The notes: generated from the sequence alone by a model not told the origin. Shown: positions 7,540-16,533, counted from the first letter of the stretch. The stretch is 64,000 nt of DNA from Lachnospiraceae bacterium (GCA_009774235.1 VSNJ01000004.1:17808-81807); one strand, 5' to 3'. Program-made: numbers and translations.

Positions 7540-8997
7540 TTACATAAGCCTTATACGGTATACAACTGGCTTGCTGCTGTCTACAAATGGCGCATGTATA
7601 ACCATTTTATCTGTATATCTTATAAACTCTGGCTTTTCATTATATCCAAGTACTGTAAACTCTGTAATAATCCCATGGAAATCTTTACTATCCTCTCCCA
7701 TGTTCTTAACTACTATATCTTCCCTATGTTGCTGCATAGGTATAATATATATACAGTCTGCCTTGCATGTAAATCTTATATCAGAAGAATTATACTCACT
7801 ACGCCCTTCTTCTGAAAACATGCCTTCGGCATTCTTAGTTTCTCCTTCTTCCTGTACTCTCCATGGATGTGTGCCATATATAGCTTCACCATTTACCTCT
7901 ATCCATTCACCAATTTCTTCAAGCATTTTTACTTCTTCATCACATATTGTTCCATCCGCTTTAGGTCCTACATTCAGCAACAAGCATCCATTCTTGCTTG
8001 TAATATCAACAAGGTCCTGTAATATATGTTCTGCCTTCTTAAACCGGTTCTGTTCTGTATAACACCATGAATTAAATGACATTGAAGTATCTGACTGCCA
8101 GAAGAACGGCTTGGCATTCTGGAAATGCCCTCTTTCTATATCAAGTATACCTGTACCAGGCATCATTGCATCATGTTTATAAGATATAGCTGCCTGTATT
8201 CCCCATTCTGCTGCCCTGTTATAATAATAAGCAGCAAATTTCTTAAGATATGGTTTGACAGATTTATGTTGTATCCACCAGTCAAAATAAACCATTGATG
8301 GTCTGTATTTCTCTACAATCTCACAGTTACGTGCAAGCCAGTCTTCCAGAAACTCTTCTGGAGGGTCAGGACTGAATAAATCCTGGTGGCCAGGTTCAGT
8401 CATTGCAGGCCAGTAGAAATCCCCAAGTTTCATTGGTGGCTTTATATCACTTTCAAATTCACATCCATGCCCCATAAAAAATGCATGTTCTATACGGTGG
8501 TTTGACTCACAGAATACAAGCCCCTCTTTTTCAATAGCAGTCTTTAGTTCACCCAGTACATCACGCTTCATAGCCATTTTAACGCTTGTCCACTCACTTA
8601 TTTCACTATTATACATCTGGAAACCGTCATGGTGTTCTGCTACAGGAACTATATATTTTGCACCTGCTCTTTTAAATAAATGTACCCATTCCTCTGGATT
8701 AAATTTTTCTGCCTTAAACATTGGTATAAAGTCTTTGTACCCAAACTGTGTATGTTCCCCATAAGTGTCCCTGTGGTGCTGCCATTCTTCCATATCCTGT
8801 ATATACATATTTCTTGGATACCACTCATTATTAAATGCTGGCACACTGAAAAGGCCCCAGTGTATAAATATACCAAATTTGGCATCCTTAAACCACTTTG
8901 GAGCTTCATACCCAGCCAATGAAACCCAGTCTGGCTTATATGGTCCTTTTTCAATAACATCATCTACAATCTTTAAATACTTCTCCTGTACAGTCAT
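7540..8997 (-). CDS. Alpha-L-fucosidase, glycoside hydrolase family 29
   Basis: 485 residues without a signal peptide, so a cytoplasmic enzyme that releases L-fucose from imported oligosaccharides. The GH29 fold is indicated by WFKDAKFGIFIHWGLFSVP (residues ~35-53), EHHDGFQMY (121-129) and YRPSMVYFDWW, where Asp239 is in the position of the nucleophile. The C-terminal third contains GCLLLNVGPKADG, conserved in the family. The start at 8997 has GGGGAG upstream, and an extended -10 element (TGGTATAAT, -10 at 9066-9061) lies about 60 nt further. No transporter or regulator is adjacent. The preference between alpha-1,2/1,3/1,4 linkages cannot be read. Confidence 0.9.
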   Translation of the reverse strand: MTVQEKYLKIVDDVIEKGPYKPDWVSLAGYEAPKWFKDAKFGIFIHWGLFSVPAFNNEWYPRNMYIQDMEEWQHHRDTYGEHTQFGYKDFIPMFKAEKFNPEEWVHLFKRAGAKYIVPVAEHHDGFQMYNSEISEWTSVKMAMKRDVLGELKTAIEKEGLVFCESNHRIEHAFFMGHGCEFESDIKPPMKLGDFYWPAMTEPGHQDLFSPDPPEEFLEDWLARNCEIVEKYRPSMVYFDWWIQHKSVKPYLKKFAAYYYNRAAEWGIQAAISYKHDAMMPGTGILDIERGHFQNAKPFFWQSDTSMSFNSWCYTEQNRFKKAEHILQDLVDITSKNGCLLLNVGPKADGTICDEEVKMLEEIGEWIEVNGEAIYGTHPWRVQEEGETKNAEGMFSEEGRSEYNSSDIRFTCKADCIYIIPMQQHREDIVVKNMGEDSKDFHGIITEFTVLGYNEKPEFIRYTDKMVIHAPFVDSSKPVVYRIRLM

Positions 8998-9085
8998 CTG
9001 TTTTTCTCCCCATAATTTATTCCCTCAAAGGCAAAGTAAAAATAATGTAAATATAAATACATTATACCACTGTGCCAAAGGGATT

Positions 9086-9107
9086 CTGCCAGCATGATGG
9101 CTGGCAG
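9086..9107 (-). terminator. Hairpin downstream of the TrhP-like gene
   Basis: CTGCCAGC (9086-9093) and GCTGGCAG (9100-9107) form a perfect 8-bp stem 27 nt after the TrhP stop codon. A good U-run is missing, so it may be a weak terminator or a 3'-end stabiliser. Confidence 0.4.
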
Positions 9108-9133
9108 TCCTGTTAATACAATGCTGGCAGAGG

Positions 9134-10369
9134 TTAATCTGCCTTAACACGGATTATGTCCATTTCATCTGCTTTCCCATCCAAAAGCACTTGTATATTC
9201 TGCCCTGGATGTGGACAGCTTTCAATATGCATGCCCTTTTCATCCCTCATATCACTAACATGCACTTTAATATCTTCTCCTGATGGTTTCATAACCTCAA
9301 CCACATCACCAACACAGAATTTATTCTTTTGTACAAGGGAAATATAACCATCATCTGTAACCTTCCCCACAGTCCCAAGATATGTGTAACCTTGTACATA
9401 TGTGTTATTATCATAAATCTGTGTATCATGTGTAGCTGGTCCATAGAAAAACCCTGTTGTAAACTGCCTGTATGTGCACTTGGAAATCTCCTGCATATAA
9501 TATTCCTTACGTAATTCATACAGTGAAGGTGACTGGAAATAATCATCTATTGCCTGTCTGTATGTCCTTGCCACATCTGCCACATACAACGCAGTCTTCA
9601 TCCTGCCTTCTATCTTAAAGCTGTCAATACCTGCTTCTACAAGGTCTGGGATATGCTCTATCATACATAAATCTTTTGAATTAAATATATAAGTGCCTCT
9701 CTCGTTCTCTTCTACAGGAAGATATTCTCCTGGACGGCTTTCTTCCATTATATAATACTTCCAGCGGCATGGATGTGTACATGCCCCAAGGTTAGCATCC
9801 CTCCCAGTAAAATAATTACTAAGAAGGCATCTTCCCGAATAGGATATGCACATAGCCCCATGTACAAACGTTTCTATCTCCAGGCCATCAGGAATATTCT
9901 GGCGTATCTGTTTTATCTCTTCTAACGAAAGTTCCCTGGCAGATACTACCCTTTTTGCACCTTGCTGCTGCCAGAAAAGATATGTCATGTAATTAACATT
10001 ATTTGCCTGTGTGCTTATATGCACCTCTGTTCCAGGACACACCTGCTTTGCTATTGCAAATACACCAGGGTCAGAGATAATAAGGGCATCTGGGTCCATT
10101 TCCTTTAATTCTTCAAAGTAAACACGAACCCCGTCAAGGTCCCTGTTATGTGCAGTTATATTTGCTGTTACAAATACCCGCTTCCCATGCTGGTGTGCAA
10201 AATCTATGCCTGCTTTCATATCTTCTTTTGAAAAATTCTTTGCCTTGGCACGCAACCCATACATTTCCCCGCCAATATATACAGCATCAGCACCATACAT
10301 TACAGCTACTTTAAGCACTTCAAGACTGCTTGCTGGTACTAAAAGCTCAGGTTTCCCATTTGCTAACAT
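9134..10369 (-). CDS. U32-family protein, TrhP/YrrO-like tRNA uridine hydroxylation protein
   Basis: 411 residues of the former peptidase U32 family. It starts with KPELLVPASSLEVLKVAV. The Cys cluster (MCISYSGRCLLS, then ACTHPCRW) near residues 170-200 is the Fe-S ligand set known in this family. Bacillus YrrO/TrhP proteins introduce 5-hydroxyuridine at tRNA position 34 with prephenate as cofactor. That assignment is favoured here because the upstream gene encodes the TrmR-type methyltransferase that acts on this product. The start codon overlaps the methyltransferase stop (TAATG), which indicates translational coupling. Bacillus has two U32 proteins here (YrrN, YrrO); only one is present. 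Confidence 0.85.
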   Translation of the reverse strand: MLANGKPELLVPASSLEVLKVAVMYGADAVYIGGEMYGLRAKAKNFSKEDMKAGIDFAHQHGKRVFVTANITAHNRDLDGVRVYFEELKEMDPDALIISDPGVFAIAKQVCPGTEVHISTQANNVNYMTYLFWQQQGAKRVVSARELSLEEIKQIRQNIPDGLEIETFVHGAMCISYSGRCLLSNYFTGRDANLGACTHPCRWKYYIMEESRPGEYLPVEENERGTYIFNSKDLCMIEHIPDLVEAGIDSFKIEGRMKTALYVADVARTYRQAIDDYFQSPSLYELRKEYYMQEISKCTYRQFTTGFFYGPATHDTQIYDNNTYVQGYTYLGTVGKVTDDGYISLVQKNKFCVGDVVEVMKPSGEDIKVHVSDMRDEKGMHIESCPHPGQNIQVLLDGKADEMDIIRVKAD

Positions 10370-11034
10370 TAAGAACCCTCCTTAACCTTTTTCACAGAAA
10401 CTGAAACACCATCACCAACTGGCAATATAACAGTATTCCACTCTTCCGAATGTGTCAGGTAATATAAATACTGGCGCATCCTGCCATGTATTGTCCTGTC
10501 ACGCCTTGTTATTGCATAACGTGATTCTAATATATCACCATCCTGCAGTACATTATCTGTTACTAATATCCCACCAGCAGACAACATCTTATACACAGGT
10601 ACTACAAAATTCATATATTGTCCTTTTGCAGCATCCATAAATACAAAATTATATTTTTTACCTTGTGATGCAAGTAATTCTAATATCTCTGATGCTTCCC
10701 CTTCAATAAGGTTTATCCTGCTTTCTTTATTATACTTTTTGAAATTTTCTTTTGCACATTTAATCCTGGCAGGTACCTTTTCTATAGTATCTATAATTGT
10801 GCTTTCTTTAGTATATTCACTAACCAGCATACTTGAAAAACCAACTGCTGTACCAATTTCAAGGACAGCAGCTGGTTTTGCCATATCAAGAAGAAAAGCA
10901 AGCAATGTCTGGGTAGAACGCTTTATAACAGGGACTTCCGCCATAACAGCATCTTTCTCCACTTCCTGCAGGTATTCTGGTATATCCCAGGAAAGCGAAT
11001 CTATATATGTTGACAATCTTTTCTCAATAACCAT
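10369..11034 (-). CDS. trmR: SAM-dependent O-methyltransferase, TrmR/YrrM-like
   Basis: 221 residues of the class I O-methyltransferase family (COMT-like). The SAM-binding motif VLEIGTAVGFSSML lies near residue 58, the following IIDTIEK carries the ribose-binding acidic residue, and YNFVFMDAAKGQY has the metal-site Asp. In Bacillus this protein (TrmR) methylates 5-hydroxyuridine at tRNA position 34 to 5-methoxyuridine, widening wobble decoding. Gene order with the U32 protein, YrzB, YqgF and YrzL matches the Bacillus yrr region, which supports the assignment. It is translationally coupled to the U32 gene. Confidence 0.82.
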   Translation of the reverse strand: MVIEKRLSTYIDSLSWDIPEYLQEVEKDAVMAEVPVIKRSTQTLLAFLLDMAKPAAVLEIGTAVGFSSMLVSEYTKESTIIDTIEKVPARIKCAKENFKKYNKESRINLIEGEASEILELLASQGKKYNFVFMDAAKGQYMNFVVPVYKMLSAGGILVTDNVLQDGDILESRYAITRRDRTIHGRMRQYLYYLTHSEEWNTVILPVGDGVSVSVKKVKEGS

Positions 11035-11051
11035 ATCCGCCCCCTGCCAAT

Positions 11052-11444
11052 CTATTCTTTAAATGTAAGCATATTTATAATAGTTTCATAATCCATGCTT
11101 GTATTCAGGGTGTACACCCCGGTTTTTAATATAGTTTTGTCTGTATCCATAAGTTTTGTACGTATATAAAATGCATAATTATCTGTAATAATATTATCTT
11201 CTTTAAGCCTTGTAGCAACGTCAAACATATCATCACTGTCCCTGACTTCAAATTCTTTGTCACTTCCTGGTGGCTCTTCAACTACTACTGGCCCGAAAAT
11301 GCCATAACAGAAATTATATCCAGAACGGCACATATAAAAAGTCCCATAAATTATTACTATTACAAGCATTATATTCACAAGCAGATACAAACTTCCCCTT
11401 AGAAGCAATAGTACATATTTCCTGCTTTGTACATTCTGTGACAT
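11052..11444 (-). CDS. Short MltG/YceG-like membrane protein lacking the catalytic domain
   Basis: 130 residues. One transmembrane helix lies at ~12-36, followed by an extracytoplasmic domain (ATRLKEDNIITDNYAFYIRTKL, split by family motifs; ends YETIINMLTFKE). This matches the N-terminal LysM-like part of endolytic murein transglycosylase MltG (YrrL in Bacillus, about 360 residues). The catalytic domain with its essential Glu is absent and the reading frame ends cleanly. Position between YlbF/RNase J and TrmR corresponds to yrrL. It may be a regulatory remnant or a genuine short form; it should not cut glycan strands on its own. Confidence 0.68.
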   Translation of the reverse strand: MSQNVQSRKYVLLLLRGSLYLLVNIMLVIVIIYGTFYMCRSGYNFCYGIFGPVVVEEPPGSDKEFEVRDSDDMFDVATRLKEDNIITDNYAFYIRTKLMDTDKTILKTGVYTLNTSMDYETIINMLTFKE

Positions 11445-11450
11445 AAATTA

Positions 11451-11771
11451 TCAGCCCTCCAGAAAATCTGTTTCAATACCTGTACCTTCCAGAAACTTGT
11501 TCTGCAGGTTACGTACCATCACACAATACTGGTGTTCAGCAGAGAAAAATTCATTTGAAAGAGCATTATTCTGCAAATCATAATATTCTTTCTGGAGCTT
11601 ATTATTCTCATGTATAAAGTTCTCACTGTCAGACATCTGCATTGCAAGGCTTCTTCTGCGGTATTCACTTATCCTGTTATATAATTCTGGCTGTGATTTA
11701 ATATGTTCTAAAAGATTGTGGTACTGGTTATACTCACTTGTCCCTTTTAGCGCATTTATAAGGTTATCCAT
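11451..11771 (-). CDS. YlbF/YmcA-family regulatory protein
   Basis: About 106 residues, all helical in character (MDNLINALKGTSEYNQYHNL, then a long coiled segment, residues ~30-95). YlbF-family proteins in Bacillus form a complex that steers RNase Y and affects mRNA maturation, competence and biofilm formation. It sits directly downstream of RNase J, so a link to RNA processing is plausible. The start is uncertain: ATG at 11771 places the first helix as in homologues. An upstream TTG at 11819 is directly abutted by GGAGG and overlaps the RNase J stop region, so a start between the two remains possible. Confidence 0.72.
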   Translation of the reverse strand: MDNLINALKGTSEYNQYHNLLEHIKSQPELYNRISEYRRRSLAMQMSDSENFIHENNKLQKEYYDLQNNALSNEFFSAEHQYCVMVRNLQNKFLEGTGIETDFLEG

Positions 11772-11811
11772 TATTTCTTCTGGCTGCAATAAAACCACCC
11801 TTTCTGTAATC

Positions 11812-13635
11812 CTACTCAACCTCCATTATTATAGGAAGTATCATAGGGTTTCTCTTCATTTTCTTCCAAAGATAATCACTAAGGCTGTCTTTTACCTCTG
11901 TCTTAATCTTCGTCCAGTCTGATACATTATTGTCAAGACATCTCTCAAGTGCAGCATACACAATATTTTTAGCTTCATCCATAAGGTACTCTGACTCACG
12001 TACATATACAAACCCCCTTGATACAATATCAGGGCCTGCAAGAAGCTGGTTAGTATATTTCTCAAGTGTAAGCACTATTATAATAAGCCCGTTTTCTGAT
12101 AAATGCTGCCTGTCCCTTAAAACAATGTTTCCTACATCACCTACACCAAGCCCGTCAACCATAATGCCCTGTGCCTGTACCTTTCCTACAAGGGCAGCGT
12201 GTTCTTCTGTAAGCTCAAGTACATCACCTGATGATAATATTATAGTATTTTCTTTTGGCACACCAAGCCCCTGTGCCAGCTCCGCATGGAATTTAAGATG
12301 CTGGTACTCACCATGTACAGGTATTGCATATTTAGGTTTTGTAAGTGTATATATAAGTTTAATCTCTTCCTGTGAAGCATGGCCTGACACATGTGTATCC
12401 TGGACTATTACCTTTGCACCTTTTTCAGAAAGCTCATTTATAACTTTTGAAACGGACTTTTCATTGCCAGGTATAGGCCTTGAACTGAATATTACTGTAT
12501 CTCCTGGCTCTATTGACACTTTCCGGTGTATGTTTGCTGCCATCCTTGAAAGTGCCGCCATAGCTTCACCCTGGCTGCCTGTTGTAATAAGCACAAGTTT
12601 CTCAGATGGATAGTTCTTCATCTGCTCCATATCTATTATAATATTTTCAGGTACATTAAGATATCCAAGTTCTGTAGCAGTGCTTATAACATTAACCATG
12701 CTTCTGCCTTCAACTACAACTTTACGCCCATATTTTTCTGCGGAATTAATAACCTGTTGTACACGGTCAACATTTGAAGCAAATGTAGCTACTATTATAC
12801 GGCTTCTGTCATTGTCTGCAAATATATTGTCAAATGTCTTTCCTACTGTCTTTTCAGACATTGTATATCCAGGTTTCATAACATTGGTACTGTCACACAT
12901 AAGTGCAAGCACACCCTTTTTTCCAAGTTCACCAAACCTTTGTAAATCAATAGTTTCCCCGTTAACTGGGGTATAGTCAACTTTAAAATCACCTGTGTGT
13001 ACAATAATCCCAGCTGGTGTAAATATGGCAAGTGCTGCTGCATCTGAAATACTGTGGTTTGTCCTTATAAATTCCACCCGGAAGCATCCAAGATTAACTG
13101 ACTGGCCATATTTTACAATTTTCCGCTTAACAGGCCGTGGAAGCACATGTTCTTTAAGCTTATTTTCAATAAGCCCCATTGTAAGCTTAGTTGCATATAC
13201 TGGCACATTAATTTCTTTAAGGACATAAGGAAGTGCACCTATATGGTCTTCATGTCCATGTGTTATAACAAATGCTTTTACTTTACTGATATTTTCCTTA
13301 AGATAACTTATATCCGGTATAACAAGGTCTATTCCAAGCATATCATCTTCAGGGAAAGACAGGCCACAGTCAACTACTATTATAGTATCCTCATACTCAA
13401 ACGCTGTAATATTCATTCCAATCTGTTCAAGACCACCAAGTGGTATAATTTTAAGACCATGTCCTAATCCACCCTTTGCCTTTTTATACTTGCCATAAGA
13501 TGCTTTTTTCTCTGTAATGTTTATGCTGCTGGTTCTTGCCATCCTTTTTCTTGTAACTGGTGTTTTCCTGGCTGTTTCTTCTGTTTCAGGTATTGTTTCC
13601 CCAAATAAAAGTTCTGTTTCGTTTTCTTTTTTCAC
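11812..13635 (-). CDS. rnj: Ribonuclease J
   Basis: 607 residues of a metallo-beta-lactamase/beta-CASP nuclease. The zinc motif HGHEDH lies at residues 116-121. HTGDFKVDY, a CDSTN motif and HVSGHASQEE in the C-terminal part complete the active site. RNase J is a 5' exonuclease and endonuclease of mRNA and rRNA maturation. It is about 50 residues longer than Bacillus RNase J1. The extra length is a basic Lys/Arg-rich N-terminal extension (residues 1-60) before KIIPLGGLEQIG, and could contact RNA. It lies upstream of the YlbF gene on the same strand. Confidence 0.95.
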   Translation of the reverse strand: MKKENETELLFGETIPETEETARKTPVTRKRMARTSSINITEKKASYGKYKKAKGGLGHGLKIIPLGGLEQIGMNITAFEYEDTIIVVDCGLSFPEDDMLGIDLVIPDISYLKENISKVKAFVITHGHEDHIGALPYVLKEINVPVYATKLTMGLIENKLKEHVLPRPVKRKIVKYGQSVNLGCFRVEFIRTNHSISDAAALAIFTPAGIIVHTGDFKVDYTPVNGETIDLQRFGELGKKGVLALMCDSTNVMKPGYTMSEKTVGKTFDNIFADNDRSRIIVATFASNVDRVQQVINSAEKYGRKVVVEGRSMVNVISTATELGYLNVPENIIIDMEQMKNYPSEKLVLITTGSQGEAMAALSRMAANIHRKVSIEPGDTVIFSSRPIPGNEKSVSKVINELSEKGAKVIVQDTHVSGHASQEEIKLIYTLTKPKYAIPVHGEYQHLKFHAELAQGLGVPKENTIILSSGDVLELTEEHAALVGKVQAQGIMVDGLGVGDVGNIVLRDRQHLSENGLIIIVLTLEKYTNQLLAGPDIVSRGFVYVRESEYLMDEAKNIVYAALERCLDNNVSDWTKIKTEVKDSLSDYLWKKMKRNPMILPIIMEVE

Positions 13636-13815
13636 TAAATTATCCTGCCTTTCTAATATTACAGTAACACCCGTATAAAGGCAGGCTTAATAAACCCCTC
13701 TCACTATATCAGCAGGAAAAGAATATTAAGACTGTCATGCTACGGCTATTACCACATTTTCTACAATTTCTATCTATTCCGTAATCATAAAAATTATATT
13801 CCCGCTCTATATAAA

Positions 13816-13860
13816 TGCCAGAATGGCAAAAGATGCCTGGCTATGCCAGACAGACCTGCA
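13816..13860. other. Two small adjacent hairpins between yrzB and rnj
   Basis: TGCCAGAATGGCA (13817-13829) and CCTGGCTATGCCAG (about 13840-13853) are two short inverted repeats in the 259-nt gap after YrzB. They could attenuate readthrough from the yrzL operon into rnj. No convincing rnj promoter was found in this gap. Confidence 0.35.
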
Positions 13861-13894
13861 TATTATCTTTTTTATATTTAAATCCAGCAATGGT

Positions 13895-14167
13895 TTACAT
13901 TTCAATATCTACATCCTCAAGGGTTTCTTCAAAAACCTTTGAAATGGCAACAAGCTCTTCTTCGTCCGCTACCATCTCATATATGCCTTCTCCATCTTCC
14001 TCACCCAGTTCTTTCAGGATATAAGCATCTTCTTCACCATATCCTGTGTCACTGTCTGTAACCAGTATATAATTAACACCTGCTATTTTAACCTGTTCAA
14101 GCACAAAAAAAGATATAGTACTGCCATCATCCGAAGTAAATTCAATTATAGCCTGATTTTCTTCCAT
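13895..14167 (-). CDS. yrzB: DUF1292 (UPF0473) protein, YrzB-like
   Basis: 90 very acidic residues (IEFTSDDGSTISFFVLEQ..., LVTDSDTGYGEEDAYIL, VADEEELVAISKVFEE). The family is conserved in Firmicutes next to YqgF and YrzL; its molecular function is unknown. The ATG at 14167 overlaps the YqgF stop by one base (TAATG), so its translation is coupled to YqgF. Confidence 0.92.
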   Translation of the reverse strand: MEENQAIIEFTSDDGSTISFFVLEQVKIAGVNYILVTDSDTGYGEEDAYILKELGEEDGEGIYEMVADEEELVAISKVFEETLEDVDIEM

Positions 14168-14631
14168 TATATATTTCCTCCGTCCATGGATACATCATAC
14201 TGCCCTGTGCTGCCAGACAGGCTGTCCAGATATCCTTGTAAAATCATAGATGCTGCAATTTTATCTATGTATGCTTTACGCTTCTGGCGGTTTACACCAC
14301 ATTCTTCTAAAACAGCATCTGCTGCTACTGTTGTAAGCCTTTCATCCCAGAATATAATTTCAAGCCCTGTACGCCTTTCTAATGTTTCAGCAAACTCACG
14401 TGTCTGGGCACAGCGGATACCTTCCTCGTTGTTCATATTTTTAGGAAGACCGACTACTACTTTTTCAATGTCATACTGCTGTATAAGTGCTTCTATCCTG
14501 GCATATGTCTGCCTTAATTTATTTGCACGTTCCCGTTTTACCGTTTCAACAGGCTGTGCTGTAAGAAGCAGGCCATCACTAACTGCTACTCCTACAGTTT
14601 TATCCCCATAATCTAGTCCCATAATTCTCAT
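14167..14631 (-). CDS. yqgF: YqgF/RuvX-family RNase H-like nuclease
   Basis: 154 residues from the chosen ATG. MRIMGLDYGDKTVGVAVSD has the first active-site Asp of the RNase H fold. VVGLPKNMN and WDERLTT supply the other acidic residues of the family. YqgF is implicated in 16S rRNA 5'-end maturation and was long annotated as a Holliday junction resolvase. A TTG at 14652 would extend it by seven residues and overlap YrzL; the ATG at 14631 is preferred because the protein then starts like its homologues. It lies between YrzL and YrzB as in Bacillus. Confidence 0.92.
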   Translation of the reverse strand: MRIMGLDYGDKTVGVAVSDGLLLTAQPVETVKRERANKLRQTYARIEALIQQYDIEKVVVGLPKNMNNEEGIRCAQTREFAETLERRTGLEIIFWDERLTTVAADAVLEECGVNRQKRKAYIDKIAASMILQGYLDSLSGSTGQYDVSMDGGNI

Positions 14632-14641
14632 AAAATATTCT

Positions 14642-14905
14642 CTAACCTTCAAAATTATTTTTAATATAATCTTCTAAAAGATGTTCAATTATCTCATCTC
14701 GTTCTACACGCCTTATAAGGCTTCTTGCCCCATTATAGCTTGTAATATATGTCGGGTCACCTGACATTACATAACCTACTATCTGGTTTACAGGATTGTA
14801 TCCTTTTTCTTTAAGGGCTTCATATATTCTTGCAATTACATCTTTTACTTCAATTTCCTGTTCTTTCTGGACTTTGAAATATTGTGTATTATTAATCTCT
14901 TGCAT
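14642..14905 (-). CDS. yrzL: UPF0297 protein, YrzL/IreB-like
   Basis: 87 residues, ending DEIIEHLLEDYIKNNF. It contains VKDVIARIYEALKEKGYNPVNQ and GYVMSGDPTYIT, the family hallmarks. The Enterococcus homologue IreB is a substrate of the PASTA kinase IreK and dampens cephalosporin resistance; function here is inferred only from family. The start at 14905 has GGAGG eleven bases upstream. A second ATG at 14923 has a site too close to work well. It is first in the yrzL-yqgF-yrzB operon. Confidence 0.9.
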   Translation of the reverse strand: MQEINNTQYFKVQKEQEIEVKDVIARIYEALKEKGYNPVNQIVGYVMSGDPTYITSYNGARSLIRRVERDEIIEHLLEDYIKNNFEG

Positions 14906-15072
14906 AAAGGTACTAACCTCCATTCCTCCACGTACAAATCTTATACCACTATAGTAATATATCTAAACTAAAAAAACAACACTTTTTTATTTTTCAATTC
15001 CATTTAGTTAAATGTTTGAAAATTAGATGCTTTACAAATTATTGCCTCTTGCAATTACAAAATTTTACCCCA

Positions 15073-15097
15073 AAAGCCATGTTGCAAACATGGCTTT
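15073..15097. terminator. Perfect 11-bp stem downstream of mtaB
   Basis: AAAGCCATGTT (15073-15083), loop GCA, AACATGGCTTT (15087-15097). On the minus strand it lies about 80 nt after the MtaB stop and is followed by TTTTGGGG and a later U-rich stretch, so it may terminate mtaB transcription before yrzL. The rest of 14906-15177 shows no gene. Confidence 0.6.
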
Positions 15098-15177
15098 GCC
15101 GCATTCCGCTTGGATTGGATATGTCTGCCCATACATGGAAACCGTCATGTCCCCATATCTAAAATATAAAGATAAAT

Positions 15178-16488
15178 TTATTGTCCAATGTATCCAAAAA
15201 GTATTCCGCCAGGTATTCTTCCAGAAATACATACCTCTTGTATAGTGTTGCAAATTTTTAAGTCTTCCCCACTGTATGATGGTACTGCAATTCTTATATA
15301 TCTTTCATTATAGCCAGTAATATATTTCTTATTATCAATTTCTGTTATTTCTTCAAAAAGTACCCTTTCATATTTGCCTGTAACCTGCTGCTGGTATATT
15401 TCCCCAAGCTCTTTTTCAAGCGCAGAAAGCCTGCTGCTTCTGTCTGATTTAACCGTTTCCTGGATTTGTCCATGCATCTGGTCTGCTATAGTGCCATAAC
15501 GCCTTGAATACTTAAATACATGTATTTTTGCAAATCTTGCTTTATGCACAAATTCCATTGTTTCTTCAAATTCCTCTTCTGTTTCTTGTGGAAACCCAAC
15601 AATTATATCAGTGGTTATTGCAGGATTATCAAAATATTTTCTAAGTATACTTAAACTGTTAAGATACTCTTGTGGTGAATAGTGCCTGTTCATCCGTTTT
15701 AAAACTGTACTGCTCCCACTCTGGAGAGAAAGATGAAAATGAGGACACAATTTATGTATAGAAGAAAGTTCTTTTACAAAGTCTCTAGTAATTATACGTG
15801 GTTCAAGTGAACCAAGACGTATCCTTTCAATCCCGTTTATATTGTCTAATGCTTCCAGAAGGGACAAAAGCGGCTTTCCCTCAAGCTGTATAAAACTGTC
15901 CGCCTTGTTTATGCTGGTACCATATGAGGACAAATGTATTCCTGTAATTACTATTTCCTTATAGCCTTTTAAAGCAAGTTCCATGGCTTCTGCCACAACA
16001 TCTGCTTCACTGCGGCTTGACAGTCCTCCCCTTACATATGGAATTATACAATATGTACAATATTGGCAGCATCCATCTTGCACTTTTATATAAGCCCTTG
16101 TATGTTCTTTCTGTGGCAGCACTTCTTCTTTTATATCTTGAACTCTTTTTTTTATTGCATTATTTACAATTTCTGTAATGTGTTCTTTATTTTTATTTGT
16201 AATAAAAATATCAATGCTTTTATCTGTTTCACCTTTCTTTATTGCAGAATCCACATAACATCCTGCTGCTACAACAAGCGCATCTGGGTTAAGCTTTCTT
16301 GCCTTGTGCAGCATCTGCCTTGATTTGCGGTCAGCTATATTAGTAACTGTACATGTATTTACAATATATACATCTGCTGTTTTATCAAATGCAGTAATTA
16401 TATATCCTGCATCTTCAAATGATTTTTTCATTTTGTCTGTTTCATATGAATTAACTTTACAACCAAGTGTTAAGAATGCAACCTTCAC
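15178..16488 (-). CDS. mtaB: tRNA t6A37 methylthiotransferase MtaB
   Basis: 436 residues of the radical-SAM methylthiotransferase family, converting t6A37 of ANN-decoding tRNAs to ms2t6A37. The N-terminal MTTase domain has TLGCKVNSYE, VNTCTVT and AAGCYV (three cluster-ligating Cys). The radical-SAM domain has the CxxxCxxC motif within DGCCQYCTYCIIPYVRG. A TRAM domain forms the C-terminus. The DGCxxxCTYCIIP signature and the CKVN start separate it from MiaB and RimO. It has its own promoter, divergent from the HPr-like gene. Confidence 0.95.
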   Translation of the reverse strand: MKVAFLTLGCKVNSYETDKMKKSFEDAGYIITAFDKTADVYIVNTCTVTNIADRKSRQMLHKARKLNPDALVVAAGCYVDSAIKKGETDKSIDIFITNKNKEHITEIVNNAIKKRVQDIKEEVLPQKEHTRAYIKVQDGCCQYCTYCIIPYVRGGLSSRSEADVVAEAMELALKGYKEIVITGIHLSSYGTSINKADSFIQLEGKPLLSLLEALDNINGIERIRLGSLEPRIITRDFVKELSSIHKLCPHFHLSLQSGSSTVLKRMNRHYSPQEYLNSLSILRKYFDNPAITTDIIVGFPQETEEEFEETMEFVHKARFAKIHVFKYSRRYGTIADQMHGQIQETVKSDRSSRLSALEKELGEIYQQQVTGKYERVLFEEITEIDNKKYITGYNERYIRIAVPSYSGEDLKICNTIQEVCISGRIPGGILFGYIGQ

Positions 16489-16533
16489 AATTTACCTCCT
16501 GTTTTAGCAAAAATAATCTTATGTTTTGTATTA

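Noticed and set aside
11930..12613. 227-residue plus-strand frame opposite RNase J
   Set aside because: It mirrors the RNase J coding sequence and has no RBS or recognised domain.
14906..15177. Small gene overlapping the mtaB 3' region (frames near 15065-15253)
   Set aside because: Frames are short, lack an RBS and cross the terminator-like hairpin at 15073-15097.
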